A stretch of DNA of 5,393 nucleotides from an uncultured Blautia sp. GTDB lineage: Bacteria; Bacillota; Clostridia; Lachnospirales; Lachnospiraceae. Below the pieces are notes generated by a model. That model ran no database searches and was not told the DNA's origin. It saw only the letters and a list, made by a program, of their open reading frames with translations. A program made the position numbers and the translations under genes. Shown here in pieces: positions 4,929-5,393 of the stretch. Within the stretch, counting starts at the first letter, position 1, and every line of letters begins with the position of its first letter. The stretch spans positions 1 to 5,393 of the forward strand of contig CAKRVL010000133.1 in NCBI GenBank assembly GCA_934408705.1. The letters run 5' to 3'.

Positions 4929-4956
4929 TTGTAATCTGCGAAAAATGTGATAAACT
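4929..4956 (+). promoter_or_regulatory. Candidate promoter for typA
   Basis: TTGTAA (4929-4934), 16-bp spacer, TAAACT (4951-4956), with a TG at 4948-4949 that makes an extended -10. The A7T7 tract lies directly upstream. Transcription would start near 4963 and give a leader of about 87 bases that contains a hairpin and a small upstream ORF. Confidence 0.4.
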
Positions 4957-4993
4957 GGGAGATTGGACAAGATAAAGAAAAAACTACATTAAT

Positions 4994-5053
4994 ATGGAAA
5001 GAAAGCGACAGGTTCCCTCTGCCGCGATAAAGAAAGGATTTCGAATTTTATGA
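4994..5053 (+). CDS. Possible 19-residue leader peptide overlapping typA
   Basis: An ATG at 4994 opens a frame reading [19 protein letters not shown] and stops with TGA at 5051-5053, so its stop overlaps the typA start in the four bases ATGA. The typA ribosome binding site AAAGGA (5032-5037) is inside it, as is a hairpin at 5005-5025 (GCG-A-CAGG, five-base loop, TCTG-C-CGC). The ORF has no strong ribosome binding site of its own. The overlap geometry is that of translational coupling, but a frame this short can arise by chance. Confidence 0.3.
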   Translation: MERKRQVPSAAIKKGFRIL

Positions 5054-5393
5054 AGACGAAACGCGAAGATGTACGTAACGTAGCCATCATTGCCCACGTT
5101 GACCATGGTAAAACCACTCTGGTAGACCAGCTTCTGAAGCAGAGCGGTGTTTTCCGTGTCAATCAGGAGGTTCAGGAACGTGTCATGGACTCTAATGATA
5201 TTGAGAGAGAGCGTGGAATCACAATTCTCTCCAAAAATACAGCAGTTCATTACAAAGACACAAAAATCAACATTATCGACACACCAGGACATGCTGACTT
5301 CGGCGGCGAGGTTGAACGTGTACTGAAAATGGTAGACGGCGTTATCCTTCTGGTTGACGCTTTCGAGGGCGCTATGCCTCAGACCAAATTCGT
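5050..5393 (+). CDS. typA: Translational GTPase TypA/BipA, N-terminal fragment
   Basis: The first 114 codons; the gene continues off the right edge (full-length family members are about 600 residues). TypA is an EF-G-like ribosome-binding GTPase that aids 50S assembly and growth under cold or other stress. The GTPase domain is complete to beyond G3: G1 P-loop AHVDHGKTT (residues 15-23), switch I region [17 protein letters not shown] (43-59) with the conserved RERGIT, and G3 [15 protein letters not shown] (77-91), then [27 protein letters not shown] and AFEGAMPQT separate TypA from LepA and EF-G. AAAGGA lies 12 bases before the ATG. It is divergent from the SSB-like gene, with 276 bp between them. 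Confidence 0.96.
   Translation, partial: MKTKREDVRNVAIIAHVDHGKTTLVDQLLKQSGVFRVNQEVQERVMDSNDIERERGITILSKNTAVHYKDTKINIIDTPGHADFGGEVERVLKMVDGVILLVDAFEGAMPQTKF

Noticed and set aside
4984..5292. Minus-strand open frame across the typA start
   Set aside because: It overlaps the conserved GTPase domain on the opposite strand; its product is Cys/Asn-rich without motifs, so it is a shadow.

Overview
The window looks like chromosomal housekeeping DNA from a low-to-mid GC Gram-positive bacterium of the class Clostridia, most probably a Lachnospiraceae member. The reasons are strong AGGAGG-type ribosome binding sites, a lipobox lipoprotein, a eukaryote-type HisA of the kind found sporadically in gut Clostridia, and the close similarity of DapA, DapB, HPF and TypA to Firmicute proteins. 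I see no transposase, integrase, CRISPR array, tRNA or rRNA. The assignment rests on reading protein motifs, not on a database search.

Layout, from right to left because almost everything is on the minus strand. At the right edge the translational GTPase gene typA/bipA starts on the plus strand and runs off the window. It is divergent from a minus-strand series: a tandem-OB single-stranded DNA-binding-like protein (start 4773), a short CobO/BtuR-type corrinoid adenosyltransferase (start 3959), dapA (start 3397), dapB (start 2368), a small acidic lipoprotein (start 1481) that ends at a very clear intrinsic terminator, a stand-alone hisA (start 956), and the first codons of the ribosome hibernation factor hpf (start 50) at the left edge.

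Functionally, dapA and dapB encode the first two committed steps toward diaminopimelate and lysine. The CobO-like gene sits 46 bp upstream of dapA and is probably co-transcribed with it. dapA and dapB are separated by 135 bp holding a structured hairpin that looks like a terminator or attenuator, followed by a perfect -10 box, so dapB may be uncoupled from dapA. hisA encodes a histidine-pathway isomerase outside any visible his operon and belongs to the eukaryotic (HIS6-like) branch of the family.

Nothing here is a clearly new multi-gene system. The points most worth a second look are the orphan eukaryote-type HisA, the tandem-OB SSB-like protein without an acidic tail, the lipoprotein with 11-residue glycine repeats, the dapA-dapB intercistronic RNA structure, and a 19-codon upstream ORF whose stop overlaps the typA start as ATGA.
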